The notes under the pieces were generated by a model. It saw nothing but the letters and a program-made list of their open reading frames with translations, made no database searches and had not been told where the DNA came from. Of a DNA stretch of 54,436 bases, positions 26,673 to 35,941 are shown piece after piece (positions within the stretch are counted from its first letter, which is position 1; every line of letters begins with the position of its first letter). Origin of the DNA: an uncultured Alphaproteobacteria bacterium (GTDB lineage: Bacteria > Pseudomonadota > Alphaproteobacteria > Rhodobacterales > Rhodobacteraceae); contig CAJWEI010000016.1 of assembly GCA_913031285.1 (NCBI GenBank), positions 1-54,436 on the forward strand, given 5' to 3'. The position numbers and the translations under genes were made by a program.

Positions 26673-28133
26673 TTATCCACCCATCCGACTTTCTATGCGC
26701 TCAACCACGCGCGCTGGCACTTTTTCCATTTTAAGCTGTTTAACAATACGTTTTTTAGCGTCATCTGGAATATAGCCGTTGCTCTCAATAGCAGCTATCA
26801 AGCGGGCACGGCGTTCTGGTGATAGTTCGACTGTGGCTGGCTCCTCTGATTCTTTGCTGGCCCCATCGCTTCGGACCGCTTTTACTTTGATGCCCGCCCC
26901 CAGAACAGGTGTGAGTTCTGCAACGACTTCTTTACCCACAATACCCCGGGCACGCACTAGAATATCGTTACCCTGACGGCGTACCACTTGTACGGCTTGG
27001 GATTTAAGGCGTTCGTCATCACCAATGAACAAGATTTCATCATTTGCATTTACAGCGGAGGCAGGAAATCTCATCACGAAATTCTGCAGCGGCTCGGTAA
27101 TATTAAGCGTTACAAAATCACCAGACATTAATCCGCGCGGCTCTTTCAAAGCTGCAAATACTACTCGGCCAGTTTGACCTGCTCCAACTGATCCACTCTC
27201 CCGGTTCAAAATAGCATCCGCGCTAAGATCAGTCCCTGAAACATCCATAAAGACTTTCGCAGGGCTTTTAATTAGACGCCCGTCATCATTCAACAGACGT
27301 GCGTATTGCTGGGTTGAAATACGAACTGAGACCTCGAGATCATCCGGGTCAATCAGTCTACCAATCTTTTCGTTAGGACTGACTAAACCGCCCTTTACCA
27401 AGCTTACACCACTGAGTATACCAGAAAATTCTGCTATAAGTGCAGTATCCTCCACACCGCGCCTAGCATCCTCCTGGGCTAACTTGGCGCGGTCTAATCG
27501 GGTTTCAGCCTGAGCACCACGCGCTTTGACTTGATCAACGGCACTACGTTTCGCCAAAACAAGCTGGTTGGCGGATGAGGCCGTCAACTCCGCATTTTCA
27601 ACCGCGGCCGACGTCCCAACCCCACGTTTTTTTAGATCTAACTGGCGGGCAAGCGCTCGTTGGAGTAGGTCACTTTGTTCGCGTGCAGCCTGTAGCTCAT
27701 CGATGGACAGTTCCAGTGCTCTTTGTGCCTCTGTGACTTCGGCACTTGCATCAGTTACATCTGCAACTGAACGCGCTAAGATAGACTGTGCATCTAACTT
27801 TCTCAGCTGAACTAATACCTCTCCAGCTTTTACTTGACCACCTTCGACAAAATTCTCAGAAATCATAACAGCTTGGCCACCTTTTGCCATACGCAAATCC
27901 AAAGTGCGCCGACTCTGGATCTCACCAAACGCTTGAAAAATAGGTGCAATGGACTGCGGCTCTGCGATAACAACATTAACCGTAAACATGCGCTCGCGCT
28001 TTTTAGGTGTGCGCTTGCCGTTATCGGCTCTCTCTTGAAGAGCAGTCCCAACCATCTGACCACTATAGGCAAGGAGCCCCAAGCACAATGACAGCATCAT
28101 AAGACCTATAAGACTTTTTCGAAAGAAACGCAT
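26673..28133 (-). CDS. RND efflux periplasmic adaptor (membrane fusion protein)
   Basis: A 486-residue HlyD/AcrA-type adaptor. An N-terminal membrane anchor (about 9-28) precedes a lipoyl half-motif, a long alpha-hairpin (about 115-225, rich in A, E, Q, R) and the second lipoyl half with the beta-barrel (near 230-330). The C-terminal 80 residues are unusually charged and may form an extra helical tail (ESEEPATVELSPERRARL). It links the permease encoded two bases downstream to an outer-membrane channel. The 123 bases between moaB and this gene may hold its promoter. Confidence 0.92.
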   Translation of the reverse strand: MRFFRKSLIGLMMLSLCLGLLAYSGQMVGTALQERADNGKRTPKKRERMFTVNVVIAEPQSIAPIFQAFGEIQSRRTLDLRMAKGGQAVMISENFVEGGQVKAGEVLVQLRKLDAQSILARSVADVTDASAEVTEAQRALELSIDELQAAREQSDLLQRALARQLDLKKRGVGTSAAVENAELTASSANQLVLAKRSAVDQVKARGAQAETRLDRAKLAQEDARRGVEDTALIAEFSGILSGVSLVKGGLVSPNEKIGRLIDPDDLEVSVRISTQQYARLLNDDGRLIKSPAKVFMDVSGTDLSADAILNRESGSVGAGQTGRVVFAALKEPRGLMSGDFVTLNITEPLQNFVMRFPASAVNANDEILFIGDDERLKSQAVQVVRRQGNDILVRARGIVGKEVVAELTPVLGAGIKVKAVRSDGASKESEEPATVELSPERRARLIAAIESNGYIPDDAKKRIVKQLKMEKVPARVVERIESRMGG

Positions 28134-28256
28134 TTTAAATTTTACTCCGTAGCCGACGCTTTGACTCGCTTTGTCATCAATGTTTTAATACGCATCACTG
28201 TGAGACGTAGCGCTAACTTAAAAATTGCCAAGCACTAACTTTAATGGTTCAGATGC

Positions 28257-28799
28257 TTATTTGCGTCGTAAATGTTCATCAAGTCTTGGCATTATTTCAA
28301 CAAAATTACAGGGTTTATGGCGAAAATCGAATTGTTTTAACAATATTTCGTCCCAAGCATCTCGGCATGCCCCTGGACTGCCAGGTAGCGCAAACAGATA
28401 TTTACCACCAGCCACACCCGCTGTCGCGCGACTCTGGACCGCCGATGTCCCAATTTTCTGCATGCTTACAATTGTGAAAATAGTGCCAAACGCACTCAAC
28501 TCTTTTTCATATACATCCTGATGGGCCTCAACTGTCACATCCCGCCCAGTCAGCCCCGTCCCACCCGTACTGATCACAGCGTCAACAGCCGAATCTGAGA
28601 TCCAGTCACGTAGACACTTAGAAATTTCTAACCGCTCATCTTGAACAAGAGTTCGATAAGCAACAACATGTCCTGCTGCCTGAATTCGATCAACAAGCGT
28701 TTGACCAGACTTATCCTCATCCAGCGAGCGGCTGTCAGACACCGTCAAAACAGCAATGCGTATAGGTAAAAATTCAATACTCTCGTCAATCCGGCTCAT
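28257..28799 (-). CDS. moaB: Molybdenum cofactor biosynthesis protein B
   Basis: A 180-residue MoaB/Mog-like protein with the MoCF signature VISTGGTGLTGRDVTVEA (about 75-92) and the C-terminal FALPGSPGACRDAWDEIL. It probably adenylylates molybdopterin before MoeA inserts molybdenum. It overlaps the uracil-DNA glycosylase gene by 4 bases, separate from the fdhD-moeA operon. Confidence 0.94.
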   Translation of the reverse strand: MSRIDESIEFLPIRIAVLTVSDSRSLDEDKSGQTLVDRIQAAGHVVAYRTLVQDERLEISKCLRDWISDSAVDAVISTGGTGLTGRDVTVEAHQDVYEKELSAFGTIFTIVSMQKIGTSAVQSRATAGVAGGKYLFALPGSPGACRDAWDEILLKQFDFRHKPCNFVEIMPRLDEHLRRK

Positions 28800-29569
28800 A
28801 TCTGTTCAATTCTCGCTTTTAAAGTCAGCAAATCCGCCCAAGCGTATTTTTTAGCACTAGGATTACGCAAAAGATAGGCAGGGTGAAACATTGGCAAGAT
28901 ATCAAAATTATGCCTTTGTTGCAGACTGCCACGTAGCTTTGTAATTCCCTTTTCGCCCAAGAGGGCCTGACACGAGATATTACCCATTGCAATCACCACA
29001 CTAGGGTTGACCAGAGAAATGTGCTTTTTCAGGAAAGGCCACATCATTGCAATTTCGTCGGGTCGTGGATCCCGGTTCTGGGAGGGACGCCAAGGCAATA
29101 CATTAGTTATATAAATGCTTTTTTCGGCTTCTTGAGCGCGTCTGTCTAATGAAATTGCTGCAAACATTCTATCTAACATCTGCCCCGCACGCCCGACAAA
29201 GGGTTTTCCTTGCTGGTCTTCTTCACGGCCAGGCGCTTCACCAACGATCATAATAGGCGCGTCAGAGTTGCCGTCACTGAACACCAAATTGCGTGCTCCA
29301 AGCTTTAACTCGCAATGATCAAATGCCTCCAGCATAGTTCTTAATTCTGTGAGAGAATTAGCGGATTCAGCCATTTTACTCGCTATGGCAACAGGATCAA
29401 CTTTGGAAACTACGACAGGAGGCACGGTCTCTTTTTTGACTGCTATTACCGGCAAAGGGTCAAGTGCATATCGGTCTATGGGCACATCGAGGATGGTTTC
29501 ATTTACCCCCATCTCGAGTTGCCATTCCAACAGCGCACGCGCGTTATGCCATTCAATGTCCGATTCCAT
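28796..29569 (-). CDS. Uracil-DNA glycosylase, family 4-like, without Fe-S cysteines
   Basis: A 257-residue uracil-DNA glycosylase-superfamily protein with motif A VGEAPGREEDQQGKPFVGRAG and motif B MFHPAYLLRNPSAK near the C-terminus. Family 4 enzymes bind a 4Fe-4S cluster with four cysteines; here the positions read CELKLGARN (one cysteine only), NVLPWRPSQNR (W instead of C) and IAMMWPFL (no cysteine), so a cluster is unlikely. The N-terminal 60 residues (DIEWHNARALLEWQLEMGV) are extra. Start 29569 is chosen because earlier in-frame codons (to 29629) look unlike the family and the sequence after 29569 fits; AGGGTAG lies about 10 bases before it. Followed by moaB with a 4-base overlap. Confidence 0.87.
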   Translation of the reverse strand: MESDIEWHNARALLEWQLEMGVNETILDVPIDRYALDPLPVIAVKKETVPPVVVSKVDPVAIASKMAESANSLTELRTMLEAFDHCELKLGARNLVFSDGNSDAPIMIVGEAPGREEDQQGKPFVGRAGQMLDRMFAAISLDRRAQEAEKSIYITNVLPWRPSQNRDPRPDEIAMMWPFLKKHISLVNPSVVIAMGNISCQALLGEKGITKLRGSLQQRHNFDILPMFHPAYLLRNPSAKKYAWADLLTLKARIEQI

Positions 29570-29672
29570 GTATAATACATCTACCCTGAGCTGGATGAAA
29601 GGAAAAGTGAACAAATCAGGTCTGGTCAAGTTATCACTGAGAGCGCATAAAAGTCGTACAAATCCAGAGTTT

Positions 29673-30878
29673 TTATTGCTCTTTCGCCACTATATCAGGA
29701 TTACAAAAAGGCGAAATCCTAGCCGCAATAAGAAGCCCAACAGCCGTGATTGCTGTTGCAATCAAAAAAGTAACAGAAATCCCCAATTGGGCTCCAACCA
29801 CGCTGGTCAAAGAATATGCGAGCAATTAACAGGCATGGGTCAGTGCAAAATGTGCAGCGAAGACAGTAGGGCGATCTTGTTTGCAACAAGCTTTTTAATG
29901 AAAGCACCGAAGGCGTTTGAACAATAAAAGCAACAACGCCGAGTAAGAGCCAAACAAGCAAGCCACTGGTCATACATTGGGTCAGGGATTTTGCAGTCAA
30001 GTTAACTAGCATTAAACAGGGTCCCGCAATCATAACTTTGCGAGGCTTTATCCAAAACAAAAGCTGAAGCAATATAAAAGCAACGCTCATCAAACCAATA
30101 CCACTTACTGCAAAGAATAGAACAACTTCAGTATCACCCAGACGCATCACGCCTTTGAAATAGACAATTGTGTTCACAAGAATAATTGCAGTTGCCGCTG
30201 CAACTCCAAAATACAAACATAATATGCCAGGAAGTTGTAGCCCCTTGATAAACAGCACCGCTATACGCCACTTTTTTGAAAAATGGTATTGCACTTTTAC
30301 CTGTCCTTTGAAGGGAAATATGATGGCACTTACCATCACTGCGGACACTATAAAACCAACAGCTGTACCGGCAAAAAGCCAATGAAATGTTTCCACCAAC
30401 AGCAAAGGGCCAACCAAAATGGGGCTCACCAAAGACTCAAGATCGTAAGTCAGTCGTGACTGAGAGAGTGCTTAGGCATACTCTGTTTCACCCTCCAGAA
30501 TATCAGGATTGACCGCTTGAAATGCTGGTTTAAAGCGGCAGAAAATGCCTCAAATGCAAAAATCATTAGGTATACTTGCCAAATCTGCCTACCAAAGAGT
30601 AAAACTAAGACTAGCATTACCCGCGTTATTTCCAGCAAGCTAAGGTAAGACTTAGGCGGGCGACGCTCTGCAATAGCAGACACAATAGGCGCGATACCCA
30701 CATAGGCGACCGTTTTAATTGCACGCGAAAATCATAGAACCCGTCTCGTATTTTTGTTTGCCAATTCATAGGCCAGAATACCAAGTACGAGTATAGTCAG
30801 AACAGACCCGATGACAGAGAAGATTTGCGTAAATCGAAGCTTGCGATAACTTACGTTTGAGATTGCGCTAGTTACACT
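29673..30878 (-). pseudogene. Broken MFS transporter gene
   Basis: Successive frames on the minus strand join into one 12-helix-type MFS transporter. From 30878, SYRKLRFTQIFSVIGSVLTI is the first helix region, interrupted by TGA at 30734..30732; the frame resumes with VGIAPIVSAIAERRPPKSYL (the inter-helix loop motif) and WQVYLMIFAFEAFSAALNQH. A frameshift near 30460 is needed to continue into LSRLTYDLESLVSPILVGPL and the middle helices. A second shift near 29930 and an in-frame TAA at 29828..29826 precede SLTSVVGAQLGISVTFLIAT and the final stop at 29673. Four lesions and no start codon show that it is dead. The substrate of the parent transporter is unknown. Confidence 0.82.
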
Positions 30879-31106
30879 CTAGTTATAGATGGCTTCAAAG
30901 GCTATACAATAGTGTCTGATGGAAAAAAGTGGTCTAGGCATCCTGTTCCACATCCAAGATGAAGCGCTTGTTATTGCCGGCTTAAGTAATCAGAAATCTG
31001 CACTTGCCAACGTGAAACTGCGCCAAAACTTGATGGGACTTTACATTTGGCTTGTGACTCAGACTATCTCTCTTTATGAACCAAGCAAGTCATGCGGAGT
31101 GTATTT

Positions 31107-32057
31107 ATGGGGTTCTATGACAAAAATCTTTTGGGCATCGAACCACTCTCCCCTGCTGCTATTTCGGAAATTCTTGATCTGGCCGACAGTTATGTAGAAT
31201 TGAACCGCCGCTCAAATAAACATTCCAACGTCTTGGCAGGCCTGACCCAGATTAATATGTTTTTTGAAAACTCAACACGCACGCAAGCCTCTTTTGAAAT
31301 CGCCGGTAAACGTCTTGGGGCAGACGTCATGAACATGGAAATGCAAGCCAGTTCGATCAAAAAGGGCGAAACACTAATCGATACTGCGCTTACACTGAAT
31401 GCAATGCACCCTGACCTTCTCGTAGTACGCCACCCACAATCTGGGGCAGTCGACCTCTTGGCACAAAAAGTCAATTGTAGCGTCTTGAATGCAGGCGACG
31501 GACGCCATGAGCACCCAACCCAAGCGCTTCTCGATGCGTTAACGATCCGAAGAGCAAAACGAAGGCTTCACCGTCTTAGCATTGCGATCTGCGGAGATAT
31601 AGCTCACTCGCGCGTGGCCCGATCCAATATTATTCTTCTAGGCAAAATGGAAAACCGTATCCGCCTCATTGGCCCTCCGACGCTTATGCCTTCCGGCATT
31701 GCCGAATTGGGCTGTGAAGTCTATGAAAATATGTGCGAAGGGTTGCATGACGTCGATGTCGTTATGATGCTTCGCCTACAACGCGAGCGTATGGATGGTG
31801 GGTTTATTCCCTCAGAACGCGAATACTATCACCGTTATGGGCTCGATGCCGAAAAACTAAGTTTTGCAAAAGACAATGCCATAGTAATGCACCCTGGTCC
31901 GATGAACAGGGGTGTCGAAATAGATGGAGAAATCGCCGACGACATTAATCGTTCAGTCATCCAAGAACAAGTGGAAATGGGTGTCGCCGTTCGCATGGCT
32001 GCAATGGATTTATTAGCCCGAAATCGCCGCCAGACGTATCAGGAGGTGATAGCATGA
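31107..32057 (+). CDS. pyrB: Aspartate carbamoyltransferase catalytic chain
   Basis: A 316-residue enzyme (from [10 protein letters not shown]) for the second step of pyrimidine synthesis, joining carbamoyl phosphate and aspartate. The carbamoyl-phosphate site [13 protein letters not shown] lies near 58-70, [16 protein letters not shown] near 130-145, and [11 protein letters not shown] near 270. Start 31107 is preferred to an in-frame ATG at 31092 by comparison with family N-termini. It overlaps pyrC by 4 bases. No regulatory pyrI gene is present, as is usual where PyrB pairs with a PyrC-like chain. Confidence 0.95.
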   Translation: MGFYDKNLLGIEPLSPAAISEILDLADSYVELNRRSNKHSNVLAGLTQINMFFENSTRTQASFEIAGKRLGADVMNMEMQASSIKKGETLIDTALTLNAMHPDLLVVRHPQSGAVDLLAQKVNCSVLNAGDGRHEHPTQALLDALTIRRAKRRLHRLSIAICGDIAHSRVARSNIILLGKMENRIRLIGPPTLMPSGIAELGCEVYENMCEGLHDVDVVMMLRLQRERMDGGFIPSEREYYHRYGLDAEKLSFAKDNAIVMHPGPMNRGVEIDGEIADDINRSVIQEQVEMGVAVRMAAMDLLARNRRQTYQEVIA

Positions 32058-33334
32058 AATCAATCCTACTCCAAAATGCGATGCTGATCGATCCTGAGGC
32101 AGGCACTGAAGAAATTGGCAGCCTGCTGATCAAAGACACAAAAATCTGTGAAATTGGGGCTAAAATTAGCCTCGCCTCAAACGAAGTTGAGATTATCGAC
32201 TGTACCGGCAAATATCTTGCACCAGGAATTATTGATATTGGCGTCAAGGTCTGTGAGCCCGGAGAACGACATAAAGAATCATTTAAATCGGCTGGCTTAG
32301 CCGCAGCATCTGGCGGGATTACAACTATCGTGACGCGACCTGATACGTTGCCAGCAATCGACACGCCAGAGACCCTCGAATTTACACGACGTCGCGCAAA
32401 CGAGACGGCACCCATAAATGTTTTATCGATGGCCGCCCTGACCAAAGGACGACAGGGCCGCGAGATGACAGAAATCGGCTTTTTGTTGGACGCAGGCGCG
32501 GTAGGTTTCACCGATTGTGACAGCGTTATTTCGGATACGAAAGTTCTGTCACGCGCCCTAAGTTATGCACGCTCATTGGGTGCGCTTGTCATGGGGCATC
32601 CACAGGAACCTACTTTATCAAAAGGTGCAGCTGCGACCTCGGGCAAACTCGCCTCTTTACGTGGCTTGCCATCTGTATCTTCTATTGCAGAACGCATGGG
32701 GCTGGATCGCGATATCGCACTGGTGGAAATGACCGGTGTGCGGTATCACTTTGACCAAATCACAACCTCCCGTGCCCTGCCCTCACTGCGTCGCGCGAAA
32801 AATAAAGGACTGGATATAACAGCAGGCACGTCGATCCACCATTTAACCCTGAATGAATTTGATTTGGCCGATTACAGAACCTTTTTCAAAGTGAAGCCAC
32901 CATTGCGCTCGGAAGACGACCGCCTTTCCGTGGTGGCCGCGCTGAAAGAAGGCCTGATCGATATTATTTCATCTATGCATACTCCCCAAGACGAAGAAAG
33001 CAAACGCCTGCCCTTTGAAGAGGCGGCATCGGGCGCCGTTGGACTTGAAACCCTTTTGCCTGCCGCATTGAGGCTTTATCACTCGGGTCATTTAAATCTA
33101 CCAACACTGTTTCGCGCCTTATCATTTAACCCAGCAAGTCGCATTGGCCTTCCTTGCGGGCGGCTGATTGCGGGGGCCCCAGCGGATCTGGTTATATTTG
33201 ATCCACATGTTCCATTCTTACTCGACCGTTCCAAGCTCAAATCAAAATCCAAAAATACGCCATTTGACGGTGCACGGATGCAGGGCAAAGTAATTTGGAC
33301 GTTTGTAGGCGGCAGAGCAGTGTTTGGGCCATGA
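32054..33334 (+). CDS. pyrC: Dihydroorotase-like protein lacking catalytic metal ligands
   Basis: A 426-residue class I dihydroorotase homologue. In active enzymes the first metal site is D-x-H-V-H; here the segment is D61-I-G63-V-K65 followed by the retained [11 protein letters not shown], so both histidines are gone. Other sites also differ: H-x-x-Q in RYHFDQITT, and SSM308HTPQDEE in place of the catalytic T-D-H-A-P-H. The fold is otherwise complete. Such pseudo-dihydroorotases (as PyrC' in Pseudomonas) stabilise the PyrB complex rather than catalyse. Overlaps pyrB upstream and plsY downstream by 4 bases each. A true PyrC would have to be encoded elsewhere. Confidence 0.9.
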   Translation: MKSILLQNAMLIDPEAGTEEIGSLLIKDTKICEIGAKISLASNEVEIIDCTGKYLAPGIIDIGVKVCEPGERHKESFKSAGLAAASGGITTIVTRPDTLPAIDTPETLEFTRRRANETAPINVLSMAALTKGRQGREMTEIGFLLDAGAVGFTDCDSVISDTKVLSRALSYARSLGALVMGHPQEPTLSKGAAATSGKLASLRGLPSVSSIAERMGLDRDIALVEMTGVRYHFDQITTSRALPSLRRAKNKGLDITAGTSIHHLTLNEFDLADYRTFFKVKPPLRSEDDRLSVVAALKEGLIDIISSMHTPQDEESKRLPFEEAASGAVGLETLLPAALRLYHSGHLNLPTLFRALSFNPASRIGLPCGRLIAGAPADLVIFDPHVPFLLDRSKLKSKSKNTPFDGARMQGKVIWTFVGGRAVFGP

Positions 33335-33948
33335 TAATTCTTCCAGACCTCAACCCGTTAAATGTGGGGCTGATCGCGTGGATCCTTTTGGGATATATTC
33401 TTGGGTCCATTCCCTTCGGATTGATTTTGGCCCGTGTGATGGGATTGGGAAATCTGCGTGAAGTTGGGTCGGGTAATATTGGAGCCACTAATGTTCTTCG
33501 AACAGGAAGTAAAAGGGCCGCTGCTTTAACTCTAATATTCGACGGAGGCAAAGGTGCTTTTGCAGTTTTGATCGCTCAGAATATTTCGGGCGATGCCGCT
33601 GGGCAAATCGCTGGGCTGTGGGCAATGCTGGGCCATTGCTATCCGGTATGGCTGCAATTCAAAGGCGGCAAAGGCGTCGCCACGCTGCTTGGTGTTTTTC
33701 TAGCACTCAACCTGCAAATTGGGCTGTCCTGCTGTGTCACTTGGTTGGCGACTGTGGCAGTAATGCGCATCTCTTCACTCTCAGCACTTGTTGCGGTTCT
33801 AAGCGTTATCCTTTGGATCCTAATCTTTGCTCAGCCTTCCCTTCTAGCACTTAGTGTAGCTCTTATCGCCCTCATTTTCTGGCGTCACCGCGAAAACATC
33901 CAACGTCTGCTTGCTGGAACTGAGCCTAAAATTGGCCAAAAAGGCTGA
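33331..33948 (+). CDS. plsY: Glycerol-3-phosphate acyltransferase PlsY
   Basis: A 205-residue integral membrane enzyme that transfers the acyl group from acyl-phosphate to glycerol-3-phosphate, the first step of phospholipid synthesis. All PlsY motifs are seen: LGSIPFGLILARV, GSGNIGATNVLRTG, the FDGGKGAFAV loop, and GHCYPVWLQFKGGKGVAT. Five to six membrane helices. The start ATG at 33331 overlaps the pyrC stop (ATGA), making a pyrB-pyrC-plsY operon. Confidence 0.96.
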   Translation: MIILPDLNPLNVGLIAWILLGYILGSIPFGLILARVMGLGNLREVGSGNIGATNVLRTGSKRAAALTLIFDGGKGAFAVLIAQNISGDAAGQIAGLWAMLGHCYPVWLQFKGGKGVATLLGVFLALNLQIGLSCCVTWLATVAVMRISSLSALVAVLSVILWILIFAQPSLLALSVALIALIFWRHRENIQRLLAGTEPKIGQKG

Positions 33949-34426
33949 TCATTTTAAACGAAAAAATCAGCTAACAAACAAACAGCCTTTGAAAATGCAA
34001 AAGTATTGATTTAAATAGTAAATTGAGAAAAAGTCCTTACAGGGAAAAGCAACAGGCATTTAACTCAACCAGTGGCAAGGTCAGCTTTTTGTTTGCGACC
34101 CTGCTGACGATATTTTTTTGGGGAATTTCAAGAAGAGGATTATGCGTTTTTACTTGAAACATATATCTCCGAGTCAATTTCACGCAACTAATTATGCACG
34201 CGCCTCTCGAGCAAGTCCCAAGCTGCAATTTTTCCCATTGCCAAGGCAGAACAAGCCTAGATGCTCAAGGTTTTTCACCTTGCTTTAACACTCGAGAATG
34301 GCCCACGTGGGTAGACAGGAGTGTCCTTTCACAAAAACATAATTAAAACGTCTGGGAAAGATACCAAAATAGTATCTGTTTCTCTCTGTGCCAAAGTCTC
34401 GTGTGTTTTAATTTAGCTGAATAATT
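33949..34426. other. Long convergent intergenic region
   Basis: Nearly 480 bases between plsY and the end of the hydrolase gene without a supported gene. A small hairpin CAAGGT-ttttc-ACCTTG lies at 34266-34282 but has no T-run. A 63-codon minus-strand frame (34228-34037) has no recognised motif. In relatives that I remember, moaD and moaE can follow plsY; no MoaD or MoaE sequence is seen here. Confidence 0.4.
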
Positions 34427-35236
34427 TTATATTGACGCATTCCAGAACCGACTGATGGCTTGAGCCGTTTCAATGGGATTAGTGATTGGTAGCATATGGC
34501 CAGCATTGTCGATAATAATACGGGAAGTGTTGCTCAAACGTCGTTCCAGCGCACTATTGATTTTGCCCACAATCATGTGTGATTGCGCCCCTTCGATCAA
34601 AAGCACAGGCACGCTTATCTTGCTTAATCTTCCCGTTTCTGAGAACCCATATCTATCACCGTAGACATAAGGCTCGCCAGCTTTAATCATGCAAATTTTC
34701 TCCACCATAAGATCACGCGACCTTTGCGGTAAATCTGCCCAAACTTGTCCGTTACCCCAATGGGTATTAAAGGCAGATGCGGCCTTTTCAGGATAACCAG
34801 CTAAGCAGGCATCATTATATTCCTTGTGATCCATGTCGTAGGACACTTTCAAAGAGGAATCGTCCTTGAATGCCAAATTCATCAAAACAGGCTCTATTAA
34901 AACTAGTGACCGCACTAGCGAGGGAAGTTCAAGAGCGAGGCGCAGTGCAATTGTTCCACCATAAGAATGACCAACCAAATCCATAGGTTTGTCTATGAAA
35001 GTCTTTGCAATTTCCGTTCCTATTGTATGAAAATCGCTTTTATCGCACCATTGTCCAGATTTTCCATGGCCTGGCATATCAAACCCAGTAAGTGTGTGAG
35101 CAGCATTTAGATGTTTGATCATGCCGCACCATGCGCTAGCCCTGCCCATTGTGCAATGAAGCAAAAGAGCGTGGTTTGCACCTTCCCCCCATGTCATCCA
35201 ATGAGTTGGAAAGTCGGCGCGTGTTTCAGTCGGCAT
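34427..35236 (-). CDS. Alpha/beta-hydrolase
   Basis: A 269-residue alpha/beta-hydrolase with oxyanion region LLLHCTMGRASAW (about 24-36), nucleophile elbow LVGHSYGGTIAL (serine near 94), acid in LIEGAQSHM region near 218, and catalytic histidine in DNAGHMLPITNP near 247. A cysteine replaces the usual G of HGxxG (LHCTMG). Esterase or hydrolytic ring-cleavage product hydrolase are possible; substrate unknown. Its ATG overlaps the stop of the isomerase gene (TAATG), so the two are coupled and perhaps act in one aromatic or glutathione-linked pathway. Confidence 0.9.
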   Translation of the reverse strand: MPTETRADFPTHWMTWGEGANHALLLHCTMGRASAWCGMIKHLNAAHTLTGFDMPGHGKSGQWCDKSDFHTIGTEIAKTFIDKPMDLVGHSYGGTIALRLALELPSLVRSLVLIEPVLMNLAFKDDSSLKVSYDMDHKEYNDACLAGYPEKAASAFNTHWGNGQVWADLPQRSRDLMVEKICMIKAGEPYVYGDRYGFSETGRLSKISVPVLLIEGAQSHMIVGKINSALERRLSNTSRIIIDNAGHMLPITNPIETAQAISRFWNASI

Positions 35237-35835
35237 TATAGATTATCTGCAAGATGGGCATCCAAATCATCAAGCCTATCCTGCCCCCAAAACCGGGCCC
35301 CATCATCGACAATGTAGAAAGGTGACCCAAAAACACCACGTTTCAGCGCCTCTTCTAAGTTAGCAGCATAGGTTTCCGCGCCAGACAAAAGCCCATTGTC
35401 AGAAAGCGCTGGATCGAACCCTGCTTGACGAAGGCAATCTTTGATCACATCGTCCTCGGCAATATCTTTTTCTTCAGCCCAGCAGGCGCGTAATACCCCG
35501 CGTACCAAACCGCCAATATCACCCGAGCCATCCGCCTGAGCCGTAATAATAGCATAGGAACTTAGAGCTGCATTAGTCGGGAAAAATTGTGGCTTAAGCG
35601 TGATTGGCATATTTTTTTTCTTAGATTGCCTTTGAAGTTCTTGAAAACGATATTCTTGTCGGGAAGGGTGCCTTTGAGCAGGCGGAGTTCCCCCTGTAAG
35701 TGAGAAAAGGGCGATAGCATCAATCGGTTTATATGTGACTGTTGCCTTGCGCTTCTCAACAATTTCTTCAAACCGGTTACCAACTAAATATGTAAACGGC
35801 GAAATTGGCGAAAAAAAGTAATCAATATGCGACAT
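35236..35835 (-). CDS. 2-hydroxychromene-2-carboxylate isomerase-like (kappa-class GST/DsbA fold)
   Basis: A 199-residue protein of the DsbA-like thioredoxin fold. It begins HIDYFFSPISPFTYL, where the serines replace the CxxC of DsbA as in kappa-class glutathione transferases and HCCA isomerase, and contains the cis-proline segment GVFGSPFYIVDDGARFWGQDRL near 170-190. Probably glutathione-dependent. Start 35835 is used because GAGGAATACTAATT precedes it; an in-frame ATG at 35898 is too far upstream of the conserved first strand. Coupled to the downstream hydrolase. Confidence 0.9.
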   Translation of the reverse strand: MSHIDYFFSPISPFTYLVGNRFEEIVEKRKATVTYKPIDAIALFSLTGGTPPAQRHPSRQEYRFQELQRQSKKKNMPITLKPQFFPTNAALSSYAIITAQADGSGDIGGLVRGVLRACWAEEKDIAEDDVIKDCLRQAGFDPALSDNGLLSGAETYAANLEEALKRGVFGSPFYIVDDGARFWGQDRLDDLDAHLADNL

Positions 35836-35941
35836 AATTAGTATTCCTCGTGCTTCCTGCGCTATTTTAAACGGTAATGTCATGTTAAGCGATGTCAATG
35901 TAACGAATCTTGCGCAAACAAATCTGGGGAAAAATTGTTAA

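Noticed and set aside
30919-31197. A 92-codon plus-strand frame just before and into pyrB
   Set aside because: It overlaps the pyrB coding region in another frame and has no motif; considered as a leader peptide for attenuation, but no pyrimidine-rich pause site or terminator was seen.
31957-32511. A 184-codon minus-strand frame across the pyrB/pyrC junction
   Set aside because: Antisense to two conserved genes, rich in S, P and R as shadows usually are.
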